From positions 1 to 31,389 of the forward strand of contig JAZUKH010000026.1 in assembly GCA_045643185.1 (NCBI GenBank): 31,389 nt of DNA, written 5' to 3'. The notes under the pieces were generated by a model that saw nothing but the letters and a program-made list of their open reading frames with translations, was not told the DNA's origin and did no database searches. Shown here piece after piece: positions 23,312-31,389 of this stretch. The position numbers and the translations under genes are program-made. Position 1 is the first letter of the stretch, and each line of letters begins with the position of its first letter. The DNA comes from RGIG464 sp045643185. Its GTDB lineage: Bacteria > Myxococcota_A > Bradymonadia > UBA4248.

Positions 23312-26300
23312 ATGAACTTTACACGCATCTTCACAACCGATCTTCGTACGCCTTATGATGGTATTGAATTTGAGACCCGCACGAGCCTGCTCCGCAATAT
23401 GGATGGATCGACGGGTTCGACCGCGATCTCGATCAAAGTGCCTTCCACCTGGTCATCCGTAGCATCCGATATTCTCGCACAAAAATACGTCCGCAAGGCC
23501 GATGTTCCTGCCGCCACCAAACGAGTCCCCGAAGACGGCATCGAACCCTGGTTGTGGAGAAGCGTCCCCGATGAAGATGTCCTGAACACGATGGACGAGT
23601 CTCAACGCTTCGGCATCGAAAACGACTCACGACAGATCTTTCACCGCATCGCCGGATGCTGGGCTTATTGGGGCGTCAAATCCGGCACGCTGACGGACGA
23701 ACAGGCTCACATTTTCTACGACGAAATGGTCTACCTGCTTGCCCACCAGATGGCGGCCCCCAACTCGCCGCAGTGGTTCAACACAGGTCTGAACTGGGCC
23801 TACGGCATTTCGCGTCCACAACGTGGTCATTTCCGCGTCAATCCAGAAACGAAGCAGTGTGAAGAAGTCTGGGATCCCTATGTCTATCCCCAGGCTCACG
23901 CCTGTTTTATTCAGTCGGTCGAAGACGACCTTTGTGGCAAAGACGGCATCATGGATCTTTGGACCAAAGAAGCACGCCTGTTCAAATTTGGTTCAGGAAC
24001 TGGTTCCAACTACTCCAAACTCCGTGGCCTCGACGAACCCCTTTCGTGCGGCGGCAAATCCAGTGGGCTTTTGAGCTTTTTACAGATCGGTGATGCGGCG
24101 GCTGGTGCGATCAAATCGGGCGGAACCACGCGTCGTGCTGCCAAAATGGTGTGCCTCGATGTCGATCACCCCGATATCGAATCCTTCATCAACTGGAAGC
24201 GCACTGAGGAAGAAAAAGTTGCGGCGCTCGTCGCAGGCTCCAAATGCACGCGACACTTCATCGGACAGATGAAAAAAGATGTCGAGAATGCCCGTCAGCT
24301 GATGGGCGATGACGCAACGGATCCACATACCAACAAAGATCTGCGCCGTACTCTGCGCGACGCGGTCGCTGCCGGTATTCCTGAATCCATGCTTTATCGC
24401 ACTTTGCTTGCCCTGAAAAACGGCACAGAGCAACCGGAACTCGTTCAGTTTGAAGCCAAATTCGATGGCAATGCCTACCAGAGCGTTTCGGGGCAAAACG
24501 CCAACAACTCTGTTCGTCTGAACGCCAAATTTATGAAAGCGCTCGACATGGACGGCATTTGGTCGCTCACACGTCGCACTGACGGCAGCGTCACACGCAC
24601 GATCAAAGCGCGTGATCTATGGAACGAGATCGCTTACAACGCCTGGGCTTGCGCAGACCCTGGGCTTCAGTTTGACACGACGATCAACGATTGGCATACA
24701 TGCCCGAAATCAGGTCCGATCAACGCTAGCAATCCTTGCTCCGAGTTCATGTTCCTCGATGACTCGGCCTGTAACCTCGCCTCGATCAACCTGGTCAAAT
24801 TCCTCAACCAAGATGGCACTTTTGATATTGAACGCTACGAAGCTGCCGTGCGTCTCTTCACGGTTGCGCTCGACATCACCGTCACGATGGCACAGTATCC
24901 GAGTGAAAAGATCGCAACCCAGAGTTTTGACTTCCGACCACTCGGCCTCGGTTTTGCCAACCTCGGCTCGCTCATGATGCGCTCCGGCATGCCTTACGAC
25001 TCCGACCAGGCCCGTGCCCTGGCAGCAGTCATCTCAGCCATCACCACGGCTGTCGCTTACGAAACAAGCGCACAACTCGCCAACAAACTTGGTACCTTCG
25101 AAAAATATGAACTCAACGCCGCCGACATGCTGCGCATCATTCGCAACCACAGACATGCGGCCTACCTTGCCAAACCCGTTGACTATGAACAACTGACGGT
25201 CACGCCGGCACTGCCCCCCGAAGCAGCCTTCAACGCCGACCTGCTCAAACGTGCTCAAAAACGCTGGGACGAAGCCCTCGCTGCCGGCCAGAAATTCGGT
25301 TTCCGCAACGCACAGGTGACCTGCGTCGCCCCCACGGGCACCATCGGTTTGCTCATGGACTGCGACACGACCGGCGTCGAACCGGATTTCGCCCTCGTCA
25401 AATTCAAAAAACTCGTGGGCGGCGGCTATTTCCGTATCATCAACACCTCTATTCCTGAAGCGCTTTCGCTTAAGGGTTACACGGCTGAACAAATTGATGA
25501 CATCGGCAAGTATATTCTGGGACATGGTTCGATCGAAGGCGCCCCAGGCGTCAACCCAGAAGCTCTGCGTATGCTCGGGTTCGACACTGCGGCCATCGAA
25601 GCCATCAATAATGCGGTCAAGTCGGCTTTCGACATCCACTTTGCCGTTACGCCAAACACCGTTGGTCTCGACTTCTGTCGCGCACGACTCAAAGTGCCCG
25701 AGGAATATCTGAACGACCCAACGTTCGACCTGTTAGGCTTCCTGGGCTTCACACAAAAACAGATCATGCAGGCCAATCTGTATGCCTTCGGCACCATGAC
25801 GATCGAAGGTGCGCCGCACCTCAAAGCGGAAGATCTGTCGATTTTTGACTGTGCCAATCGCTGCGGCGAGCTTGGAACACGTTTCATCCCTGCAACGGCA
25901 CACGTCACCATGATGGCGGCCATTCAGCCGTTCATTTCCGGCGCGATCTCAAAAACGATCAACTTCCCGGGCGATGCGACCGTCCAAGATATCGAACGCG
26001 TTCACCGTCTCTCCTACAAGCTCGGTCTCAAAGCCATTGCCATTTACCGCGACGGCTCCAAGCTCTCTCAGCCGCTCAGCTCGACCAAACTTTTCGACTT
26101 CGATGCACTCGCCAAAGAAGAGGACGAAATAAACACGAAGCCGATCAACTCCACGGCAAGCGATGTGCCGCACGCGGCACGCAGAAAACTACCTTCAAGA
26201 AGATCCGGTTATACGCAGAAAGCCTCTATCAATCAGAACAACATTTATTTGAGAACGGGTGAATATGCTGACGGATCGTTGGGCGAAATATTTATTGATA

Positions 26301-26866
26301 TGCACAAAGAAGGCGCTGCTTTCCGAAGCTTGATGAACTGCTTCGCCATTGCAGTCAGTCTCGGCCTGCAGCACGGTGTTCCGCTTGAAGAATACGTCGA
26401 CGCCTTCGTCTTTACGCGTTTTGAACCCTCTGGCCCTGTTTCTGGTCACGGTACGATCAAATTCGCTACGTCGATCATCGACTACATTTTCCGTGAACTC
26501 GGCATCACCTACCTTGGCAAGACCGAGCTCGTCCACGTCAACCCTGAGGATCTGCCACAAACACCGGAAGACGCCGAAAACGAATTCGCCGTACCATACC
26601 TGCCTGGTAACGAAGGACGACGAACCCCGCATCACCACAGTAATTCCAATACCCCCAGCTCGCCGATCTCAAGCGAACACGTCGCGGTTTCGCACACGTC
26701 CCAAACGGCCCCTGTGCCAAGCAGCCTCCATCGCGATTCTCGACAGATCGCGCGACTCAAAGGCTATGAAGGCGACCCCTGCCCCGAATGTGGGAACTTC
26801 ACCATGCTCCGCAACGGCACTTGTCTCAAGTGCGATTCCTGCGGTGCCACGTCCGGTTGCTCCTAG
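23312..26866 (+). CDS. nrdJ: Adenosylcobalamin-dependent (class II) ribonucleotide reductase
   Basis: This 1184-residue enzyme reduces ribonucleotides to deoxyribonucleotides with a radical generated from coenzyme B12, independent of oxygen. It has NSPQWFNTGLNWAYG, QAHACFIQSVEDDL (first redox Cys), SGTGSNYSKLRG, the substrate-binding/catalytic stretch NASNPCSEFMFLDDSACNLA (finger-loop Cys plus the second Cys region), and PTGTIGLLMDCDTTGVEPDF. The C-terminus (about 1155-1184) carries a CxxC...CxxCxxC zinc-ribbon-like end with CPECG and CDSCG, typical of long NrdJ proteins, delivering reducing equivalents. The length fits the large NrdJ subgroup. ATG 23312 has only a weak SD. I see no nrdAB or nrdDG here. 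No cobalamin riboswitch was recognised upstream. The next gene follows after 34 bases with its own SD and may be cotranscribed. Confidence 0.96.
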   Translation: MNFTRIFTTDLRTPYDGIEFETRTSLLRNMDGSTGSTAISIKVPSTWSSVASDILAQKYVRKADVPAATKRVPEDGIEPWLWRSVPDEDVLNTMDESQRFGIENDSRQIFHRIAGCWAYWGVKSGTLTDEQAHIFYDEMVYLLAHQMAAPNSPQWFNTGLNWAYGISRPQRGHFRVNPETKQCEEVWDPYVYPQAHACFIQSVEDDLCGKDGIMDLWTKEARLFKFGSGTGSNYSKLRGLDEPLSCGGKSSGLLSFLQIGDAAAGAIKSGGTTRRAAKMVCLDVDHPDIESFINWKRTEEEKVAALVAGSKCTRHFIGQMKKDVENARQLMGDDATDPHTNKDLRRTLRDAVAAGIPESMLYRTLLALKNGTEQPELVQFEAKFDGNAYQSVSGQNANNSVRLNAKFMKALDMDGIWSLTRRTDGSVTRTIKARDLWNEIAYNAWACADPGLQFDTTINDWHTCPKSGPINASNPCSEFMFLDDSACNLASINLVKFLNQDGTFDIERYEAAVRLFTVALDITVTMAQYPSEKIATQSFDFRPLGLGFANLGSLMMRSGMPYDSDQARALAAVISAITTAVAYETSAQLANKLGTFEKYELNAADMLRIIRNHRHAAYLAKPVDYEQLTVTPALPPEAAFNADLLKRAQKRWDEALAAGQKFGFRNAQVTCVAPTGTIGLLMDCDTTGVEPDFALVKFKKLVGGGYFRIINTSIPEALSLKGYTAEQIDDIGKYILGHGSIEGAPGVNPEALRMLGFDTAAIEAINNAVKSAFDIHFAVTPNTVGLDFCRARLKVPEEYLNDPTFDLLGFLGFTQKQIMQANLYAFGTMTIEGAPHLKAEDLSIFDCANRCGELGTRFIPATAHVTMMAAIQPFISGAISKTINFPGDATVQDIERVHRLSYKLGLKAIAIYRDGSKLSQPLSSTKLFDFDALAKEEDEINTKPINSTASDVPHAARRKLPSRRSGYTQKASINQNNIYLRTGEYADGSLGEIFIDMHKEGAAFRSLMNCFAIAVSLGLQHGVPLEEYVDAFVFTRFEPSGPVSGHGTIKFATSIIDYIFRELGITYLGKTELVHVNPEDLPQTPEDAENEFAVPYLPGNEGRRTPHHHSNSNTPSSPISSEHVAVSHTSQTAPVPSSLHRDSRQIARLKGYEGDPCPECGNFTMLRNGTCLKCDSCGATSGCS

Positions 26867-26900
26867 ATCTCCGCTGTCACAACAAAAGGAATAACGCTTT

Positions 26901-29072
26901 ATGCGCAAATACACCCAATGGCTCAGTGCCCTCACCCTGTCGATCCTTTTAAACGCCTGCTCTGGCGCGCAACCAACCGTCAATAGTGCGACCGATATGA
27001 ATACATCTGTAGAATATGCCCTGGCAGCACACCCTGACAACAAACCGGGTGAAGAAGTCACCGAACTTTGGGGAGAAAAAATTCCCGATCCCTACCGATG
27101 GCTAGAAAATATCAATGATCCCGCAGTTCAGGAATGGGCAAAAGCGCAGGACAAGCGAGCCCGCGACTTCATTGCACAACTCCCTGGACGAGACGCTTTC
27201 CATAAACGCCTCGAACAATTGTTATATGTGCCAAATATCACAACGCCGGATGTCAACGGCGGTGCCATGTTCTACTACGCCCGTGAAGCCAAGGCCGAAA
27301 AAAGCGTCTTTTACGTGCGCGGTGTGGACGAAAGCGCTGAACAGGCTCGCGTGTTGATCGACCCCAACAAGCTGTCTGAGGATGGATCCATCTCACTCAG
27401 GGACACCTTTCCGTCGCCCGACGGCAAACTCGTCGCTTACACGCTCAACCAGAACAATGCTGACACGGCGGTTCTGCACATCCTCGATGTCGAAACAGGC
27501 AAAGATCTCGGTGACATCATCGAAGGCGCGCGCTATGCCGAACCGCAATGGCTAAACGACCATTCGGGCTTTTATTACACATATTTTCCGACCGATCCGA
27601 GCATTCCTACCCATCAACGCCCGGGCATGACCGACATTCGCTTTCACAAAGTCGGCACCTCAGAGGCCGATGATCAGATCCTGATCCCCGCGCTCAACGA
27701 CCCGACCAAATTCCACGACGTGTCCATCAGCCGCGACAATCACTGGCTCACCTACTTCGTGCGCGACGGCTGGAACGGCAACTCGCTCAAACTCAAACGC
27801 CTCAACGATACGGACTGGGTCGCACTCGACAACAAACCAAACTTCATCTACGCGTCGACCATCGAAAATGACACGATGTTCATGCTTACAAACGAGGATG
27901 CACCTAAGTATAAGATCGTCAAGATCGACCTCTCACGACCCAATGTCGACCTTTCACGCGACGCATGGAAGACCATACTGCCTGAAAGTCAGGATCGCGT
28001 CATCGAAGACTTCGTCGTCCTCAAAGACAAACTTATCGTCAAAACCATCAAAGACGTCGTCAACGTGCTTGACGTCTATGATCTGGAGGGTAATCACATC
28101 AAAAGCCTGACGATCGACGATAAGGGCACGATCGGTTACCTGATCAAAAGCAGCGACGACAGCAGCGTCTATTTTGCCTTTACTTCATTTAAAACGCCCA
28201 AAGAAATCTATCGCATCGACGCACAAACGCTCGACATGACCGTCTGGGATCAGGTCGAAACGACGATCGATAAAGACAACACCGTCGTTGACCAGATCTT
28301 CGCAACCAGCAAAGATGGCACACAGGTGCCCATGTTCGTCATTCGTGGCAAAGATACACCACTCGACGGTTCAGCCAAAACGATCGTCTATGGATACGGC
28401 GGTTTTAACGTCTCCATTACGCCCTTCTACCAAGCTGCAATTTATGCTTGGCTAGAAGAAGGCGGCATCTTTGTTTATTCGAACCTGCGTGGCGGCAACG
28501 AATACGGCGAAGCCTGGCACAACGCGGGCATGCGAGAAAACAAGCAAAACGTGTTCGATGACTATTTCGCGGTCGCTGAAACGCTGATCGAGCGCAAATA
28601 CACATCGCGCGAACACATTGCTGCATACGGCGGCTCAAACGGCGGCCTGCTCACCGGTGCCGCGATGACCCAGCGCCCCGACCTGTACGGCGCGATCATC
28701 TGCGCCGTACCGCTTCTCGATATGCTGCGCTATCACATGTTTGGATCTGGCAGCACATGGATCAGTGAATACATGTCGGTCGACGATTCGGTCGAAGCCT
28801 TCAACGTCATTCGCGCCTACACACCTTACTCAAATGTCAAACCCGGAACGGCTTATCCGTCCATACTCTTTTTGGGCGCTGACTCAGACGACCGCGTCGA
28901 TCCAATGCACATTCGTAAGATGACCGCCGCCATTCAGGATGCAACCAGCAGTGACAACCCCGTCATTTTGCGAATCGAAAAAAATGCCGGTCACGGGGGA
29001 GCAGACCTCACGGGCGCCAAAATAGCCGAGTGGAGCGACATTTTTGCGTTCCTCAAAACCGTCTTGAAGTAA
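26901..29072 (+). CDS. Prolyl oligopeptidase (S9A) lipoprotein
   Basis: This 723-residue serine peptidase cleaves short peptides after proline. It starts MRKYTQWLSALTLSILLNAC, a lipoprotein signal with the lipidated Cys at 20 followed by Ser, so it is probably outer-membrane anchored facing the periplasm or the surface. Residues about 40-110 carry the S9A N-terminal segment (GEKIPDPYRWLENINDPAVQ), then the seven-bladed propeller (about 115-460), then the alpha/beta hydrolase domain with NLRGGNEYGEAWHNAG, nucleophile S579 in GGSNGG, acid in DSDDRVDP (about 661-668) and H698 in AGHGG. All triad residues are present. The length matches S9A (about 690-730). AGGA lies ten bases before ATG 26901. 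It ends with a long hairpin terminator and is convergent with the ankyrin operon. Confidence 0.95.
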   Translation: MRKYTQWLSALTLSILLNACSGAQPTVNSATDMNTSVEYALAAHPDNKPGEEVTELWGEKIPDPYRWLENINDPAVQEWAKAQDKRARDFIAQLPGRDAFHKRLEQLLYVPNITTPDVNGGAMFYYAREAKAEKSVFYVRGVDESAEQARVLIDPNKLSEDGSISLRDTFPSPDGKLVAYTLNQNNADTAVLHILDVETGKDLGDIIEGARYAEPQWLNDHSGFYYTYFPTDPSIPTHQRPGMTDIRFHKVGTSEADDQILIPALNDPTKFHDVSISRDNHWLTYFVRDGWNGNSLKLKRLNDTDWVALDNKPNFIYASTIENDTMFMLTNEDAPKYKIVKIDLSRPNVDLSRDAWKTILPESQDRVIEDFVVLKDKLIVKTIKDVVNVLDVYDLEGNHIKSLTIDDKGTIGYLIKSSDDSSVYFAFTSFKTPKEIYRIDAQTLDMTVWDQVETTIDKDNTVVDQIFATSKDGTQVPMFVIRGKDTPLDGSAKTIVYGYGGFNVSITPFYQAAIYAWLEEGGIFVYSNLRGGNEYGEAWHNAGMRENKQNVFDDYFAVAETLIERKYTSREHIAAYGGSNGGLLTGAAMTQRPDLYGAIICAVPLLDMLRYHMFGSGSTWISEYMSVDDSVEAFNVIRAYTPYSNVKPGTAYPSILFLGADSDDRVDPMHIRKMTAAIQDATSSDNPVILRIEKNAGHGGADLTGAKIAEWSDIFAFLKTVLK

Positions 29073-29088
29073 AATAACGATTTAACAT

Positions 29089-29152
29089 GCCGTGCGTGAA
29101 TGCCTCGTTGCTCCCATGAGAGCCACAGGTTCTTCTCGCACGGCTTTTTTTT
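29089..29152 (+). terminator. Long structured terminator after the S9A peptidase
   Basis: GCCGTGCG (29089-29096) pairs with CGCACGGC (29137-29144), followed by eight T (29145-29152). The 40-base loop itself pairs: GAA and CCT on the left with AGG and TTC on the right, and an inner GCTC/GAGC hairpin. It looks like an intrinsic terminator with an unusually long, branched stem. Confidence 0.85.
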
Positions 29153-29164
29153 ACCGCCTCATCT

Positions 29165-29191
29165 CAAAAAACGCGTAAGGAGCCACGCGTT
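29165..29191 (-). terminator. Probable terminator of the ankyrin operon
   Basis: On the minus strand AACGCGT (29191-29185) pairs with ACGCGTT (29176-29170) around an 8-base loop and is followed by T residues. A third ACGCGTT at 29194-29200 could compete for pairing. Confidence 0.6.
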
Positions 29192-29233
29192 ACACGCGTT
29201 AAATATAGCGCAGCCCCTCAGCCAATAAGGCGG

Positions 29234-30523
29234 TCAGACTTTTTCCCACTTCCGAATGACATTTTTGACGTTTTCGTCTTTCACCAGGTCTTCGGCAATG
29301 AGACCACTGGGCATAGCGATGTTCTTATCGGCACCCAGCTCGAGCAGAGCCCGTGCGGTTTCGACGTTGGGGGCGAGCATCAGAGCTGTGCGCCCGATCT
29401 TGTTTTTGGCATTCACATCGACACCAGCCTCGACGAGTGCCTCCACAACAGCCCGACACGTTGCGTACATGAGTGGCGTATTGCCTTCGTGATCGCACTG
29501 CGACAGATCAGCTCCAACCATGACTAGCCGGCGGATCAACGAGGCATCACGTGCAAACATAAGCGCCGTCTTGCCACGATTATTTTGTGCATTGACCTCA
29601 GCCTTGGCACGGATCAACGCCTCAACGCGTTCCAAACGCGTTTCGCGGTCCAACCAGTCATCCGACATATCGAGGAGCGCCATGAGTGTCGTGCGCGACT
29701 CGCCCGACTCATCGGTCCAAACGGCATTCACATCGACCCCCGCGTCGATCGCGCGAACAAACACATCACGAGACGCCACGGCCGGCGTCATCAACACGGT
29801 TCGGCCAGCATTGTTGGACACGTTCAACTTGGCGCCTGCTTCGACCAGAAGTTCAGCCGAACGCGCTTCGACCACACTCAAAATTGGCTCGTTACCAGCC
29901 AAGTCCTCGTGGTTGACATCGGCACCAGCATGGATCAGCAAATACGTCTTTATGGCATTCGACGCCAGTTGCAGTGCCGTACAACCATTTTTGTCAACGT
30001 CGTCGATCATGATCTCGTGTTTGAGCAACAAATCGGTCATTTGCGGCGTCGCATGCATCAATACGGTCTTGCCATCATCATCCTTGGCATGCAGATCAGC
30101 CCCAGCTTCGATCAGGCGTTCGACGAGCGACGTGTCATCGCCGTCGAGCCGCATGAGCAACGTCTGTCCGTGAGCATCGCGTACATTCACATCGGCTCCG
30201 GCGGCAATAAGCTGCAGCTTCTCAGGCTTTTTAAGCTTGAACAGTGCTGGCTCACCCGCTGCGTCTTTGGCATTCACATCCGCACCGAACTTGATCAAGT
30301 GCTCAATCAGATCCGTCAAACCCGAATTTTCGTCGGTCTGCGACTTGATCTTGTCCAAAAAGACCGGGTCATCCAGCAAAGCCAGGATATTCGGATAATC
30401 CTTGATCAGTTCAACGAAATTTTTCTTATAGACCAGCCGTCCCTTACCATCCATTTTGTAATCTGAAAGCAGATAGGCAAAGACGAAAGCGACCATAAAA
30501 ATGACGAGCAGCGCACGGATCAT
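29234..30523 (-). CDS. Membrane-anchored ankyrin-repeat protein
   Basis: This 429-residue protein begins MIRALLVIFMVAFVFAYLLS, a single uncleaved-looking hydrophobic anchor, then a linker and about eleven ankyrin-type units (about 65-420). Repeats show the GADVNAKD loop and the GxTxLM turn, for example LIEAGADLHAKDDDGKTVLM and LVEAGVDVNAKNKIGRTALM; units 4 and 7 are degenerate, and unit 7 has a short insertion (WTDESGESRT). Ankyrin solenoids bind other proteins; the anchor suggests the solenoid faces the periplasm. I start at ATG 30523 because AGGAGG (30538-30533) directly abuts the ATG at 30532 but lies nine bases before 30523. The upstream lipoprotein gene stops at 30525, leaving one base between stop and start, so the two are translationally coupled. 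The partner protein is unknown. Confidence 0.85.
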   Translation of the reverse strand: MIRALLVIFMVAFVFAYLLSDYKMDGKGRLVYKKNFVELIKDYPNILALLDDPVFLDKIKSQTDENSGLTDLIEHLIKFGADVNAKDAAGEPALFKLKKPEKLQLIAAGADVNVRDAHGQTLLMRLDGDDTSLVERLIEAGADLHAKDDDGKTVLMHATPQMTDLLLKHEIMIDDVDKNGCTALQLASNAIKTYLLIHAGADVNHEDLAGNEPILSVVEARSAELLVEAGAKLNVSNNAGRTVLMTPAVASRDVFVRAIDAGVDVNAVWTDESGESRTTLMALLDMSDDWLDRETRLERVEALIRAKAEVNAQNNRGKTALMFARDASLIRRLVMVGADLSQCDHEGNTPLMYATCRAVVEALVEAGVDVNAKNKIGRTALMLAPNVETARALLELGADKNIAMPSGLIAEDLVKDENVKNVIRKWEKV

Positions 30524-30524
30524 G

Positions 30525-31211
30525 TCATTCATCCTCCTCACCGGATCTCAAATAATCGCACGTATTCGTATGCGTGCCATCCGCATGATACGTAAACAAA
30601 CATCGATACGGCTGGGGTGCCGTCATAGGACTGTCGCTCAAATATCGATAGTATTTGACCGTCAGCGTTTTACCGTCATCGATCCATTCCGGATCTACAG
30701 GCGTCACGCCGCATTCCGACCACATTTGCTGAGCCTCAGCCATGTCGCGCGCCATAAGCGCCGGATTCTCACCGATCGCAAGCAAAAAAAGCAGGTTCAC
30801 GCGCCGTTCCAGCGTCCAGTCATTGTTTTGGCGCACAGCGACGACATACTGATTCAGCAACGTGTCATTGGGCAATACCACAGCCTGTGCTTTCTTTCCT
30901 ACCACGACGCCCAGATACCCATACTTGCCACTCGCATCCAACAACTGAGGCGGCGCCGGCGTCGAGCCTTCCACGATCACCAAGTTTCCTACGGCAAATC
31001 GCGGATAATAATTGCGATAAGCTTTTGACGCTTTAGCCGCTTTGACCGCCTGTTTCTCCAGATTCTTGGCGTCGCTCAAAAACTGGTAATTGAGTTCTGC
31101 ATTCCAAACCGGTTGATCCGAAGAAGGCGACTCGGCATCAGCCGGCGCCTGACCAGAACAGCCTCCGGCAAATAAGCAACAAAGTGAAAGAAACCAATTT
31201 TTGAGTGTCAT
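30525..31211 (-). CDS. Lipoprotein of unknown function, first gene of the ankyrin operon
   Basis: This 228-residue protein starts at ATG 31211, giving MTLKNWFLSLCCLFAGGCSG with lipobox AGGC and the lipidated Cys at 18; upstream in-frame codons would add 40 residues with no signal character. The mature part has a Ser/Asp/Pro linker, a helix rich in Lys and Ala (LEKQAVKAAKASKAYRNYY), a beta-rich segment (FAVGNLVIVEG, YGYLGVVVGKKAQAVVLP) that could be a small SH3-like barrel, and a C-terminal beta part ending TYHADGTHTNTCDYLRSGEEDE. Two Cys near the end may pair. I recognise no family. Its stop lies one base before the ankyrin start, so the two products probably act together at the envelope. Confidence 0.75.
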   Translation of the reverse strand: MTLKNWFLSLCCLFAGGCSGQAPADAESPSSDQPVWNAELNYQFLSDAKNLEKQAVKAAKASKAYRNYYPRFAVGNLVIVEGSTPAPPQLLDASGKYGYLGVVVGKKAQAVVLPNDTLLNQYVVAVRQNNDWTLERRVNLLFLLAIGENPALMARDMAEAQQMWSECGVTPVDPEWIDDGKTLTVKYYRYLSDSPMTAPQPYRCLFTYHADGTHTNTCDYLRSGEEDE

Positions 31212-31389
31212 GAAACGAACCGTCAATTTCAAAAAAGCGGACGAACACGGATATGCTATGAATCGCAGTTTTCGAGCACACCCGTCACGCAGTTTTTGCG
31301 CAAAAAAACGTCTATTTGAGCCACACACCATGTTTTTTATTTCAACCAGGCTATGATGACGCCAAAAGAGCGCAGAATCTTAACAGATT
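31212..31389. other. Upstream region of the lipoprotein-ankyrin operon
   Basis: These 178 bases run to the window edge. They should hold the minus-strand operon promoter, but I see no convincing hexamer pair. On the plus strand ATG 31353 opens a frame (MMTPKERRILTD) that runs off the window and could be the start of a divergent gene; only a weak CCAGG lies before it, so it is not called as a CDS. Confidence 0.3.

Noticed and set aside
29585..30466. 293-codon plus-strand frame opposite the ankyrin gene
   Set aside because: The minus-strand frame shows clear ankyrin repeats with an SD; the plus frame is its shadow.

Overview
The window carries chromosomal genes of a diderm (Gram-negative type) bacterium. 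The evidence is four lipoproteins with clear lipoboxes, a periplasmic Skp/OmpH-like chaperone, a secreted LytM peptidase and SD-led genes of mid GC. The style resembles Myxococcota/Bradymonadales-like 'deltaproteobacteria': very long TPR lipoproteins, a TPR module of the type common in myxobacterial secreted proteins, a class II (B12-dependent) ribonucleotide reductase and PPC-domain lipoproteins. This placement is inference from gene content only; no rRNA or tRNA is present to test it.

Layout. 2-613: 3' end of a Lys/Pro-rich protein of unknown function. 940-8605: tight rightward operon of a 1663-aa TPR lipoprotein, a LytM/M23 peptidase with a Ser/Lys-rich tether, and a MATE exporter. 8777-9286: Skp-like chaperone. 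9543-11504: lipoprotein with four PPC-like domains and a 30-bp tandem repeat. 11597-11821: DUF3006 protein. 12113-14413: bifunctional-type Rel (ppGpp). 14511-14687: 58-aa 2[4Fe-4S] ferredoxin with its own promoter and terminator. 14937-16082: APH-like kinase. 16312-19028: two secreted proteins with ComEA-like helix-hairpin-helix (HhH) modules, one fused to a ComEC-type metallo-beta-lactamase (MBL) domain and one fused to a TPR. 19140-19631 (minus): greA, with terminator-like hairpins in its leader. 19992-21806: recJ. 21963-23075: ilvE-type aminotransferase. 23312-26866: nrdJ. 26901-29072: S9A prolyl oligopeptidase lipoprotein. 29234-31211 (minus): two-gene operon of a lipoprotein and a membrane-anchored ankyrin-repeat protein.

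Working together. Most genes are housekeeping: stringent response, transcript cleavage, recombination/repair, dNTP synthesis and amino-acid metabolism. The accessory content is envelope-directed. The most interesting block is 16312-19028, where a secreted MBL nuclease-like enzyme with three DNA-binding-type HhH modules lies beside a secreted TPR-HhH protein. A DUF3006 gene, a family often found with such MBL proteins, lies about 4.5 kb upstream. Together they suggest an extracellular or periplasmic DNA-handling pair distinct from the standard membrane-channel ComEC.

Non-coding structure. Four intergenic regions carry related imperfect palindromes sharing a GGCGTAT...ATAGCC core with a constant one-base asymmetry, a REP-like family. 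Several intrinsic terminators are clear. No CRISPR array, insertion sequence, tRNA or rRNA was seen.
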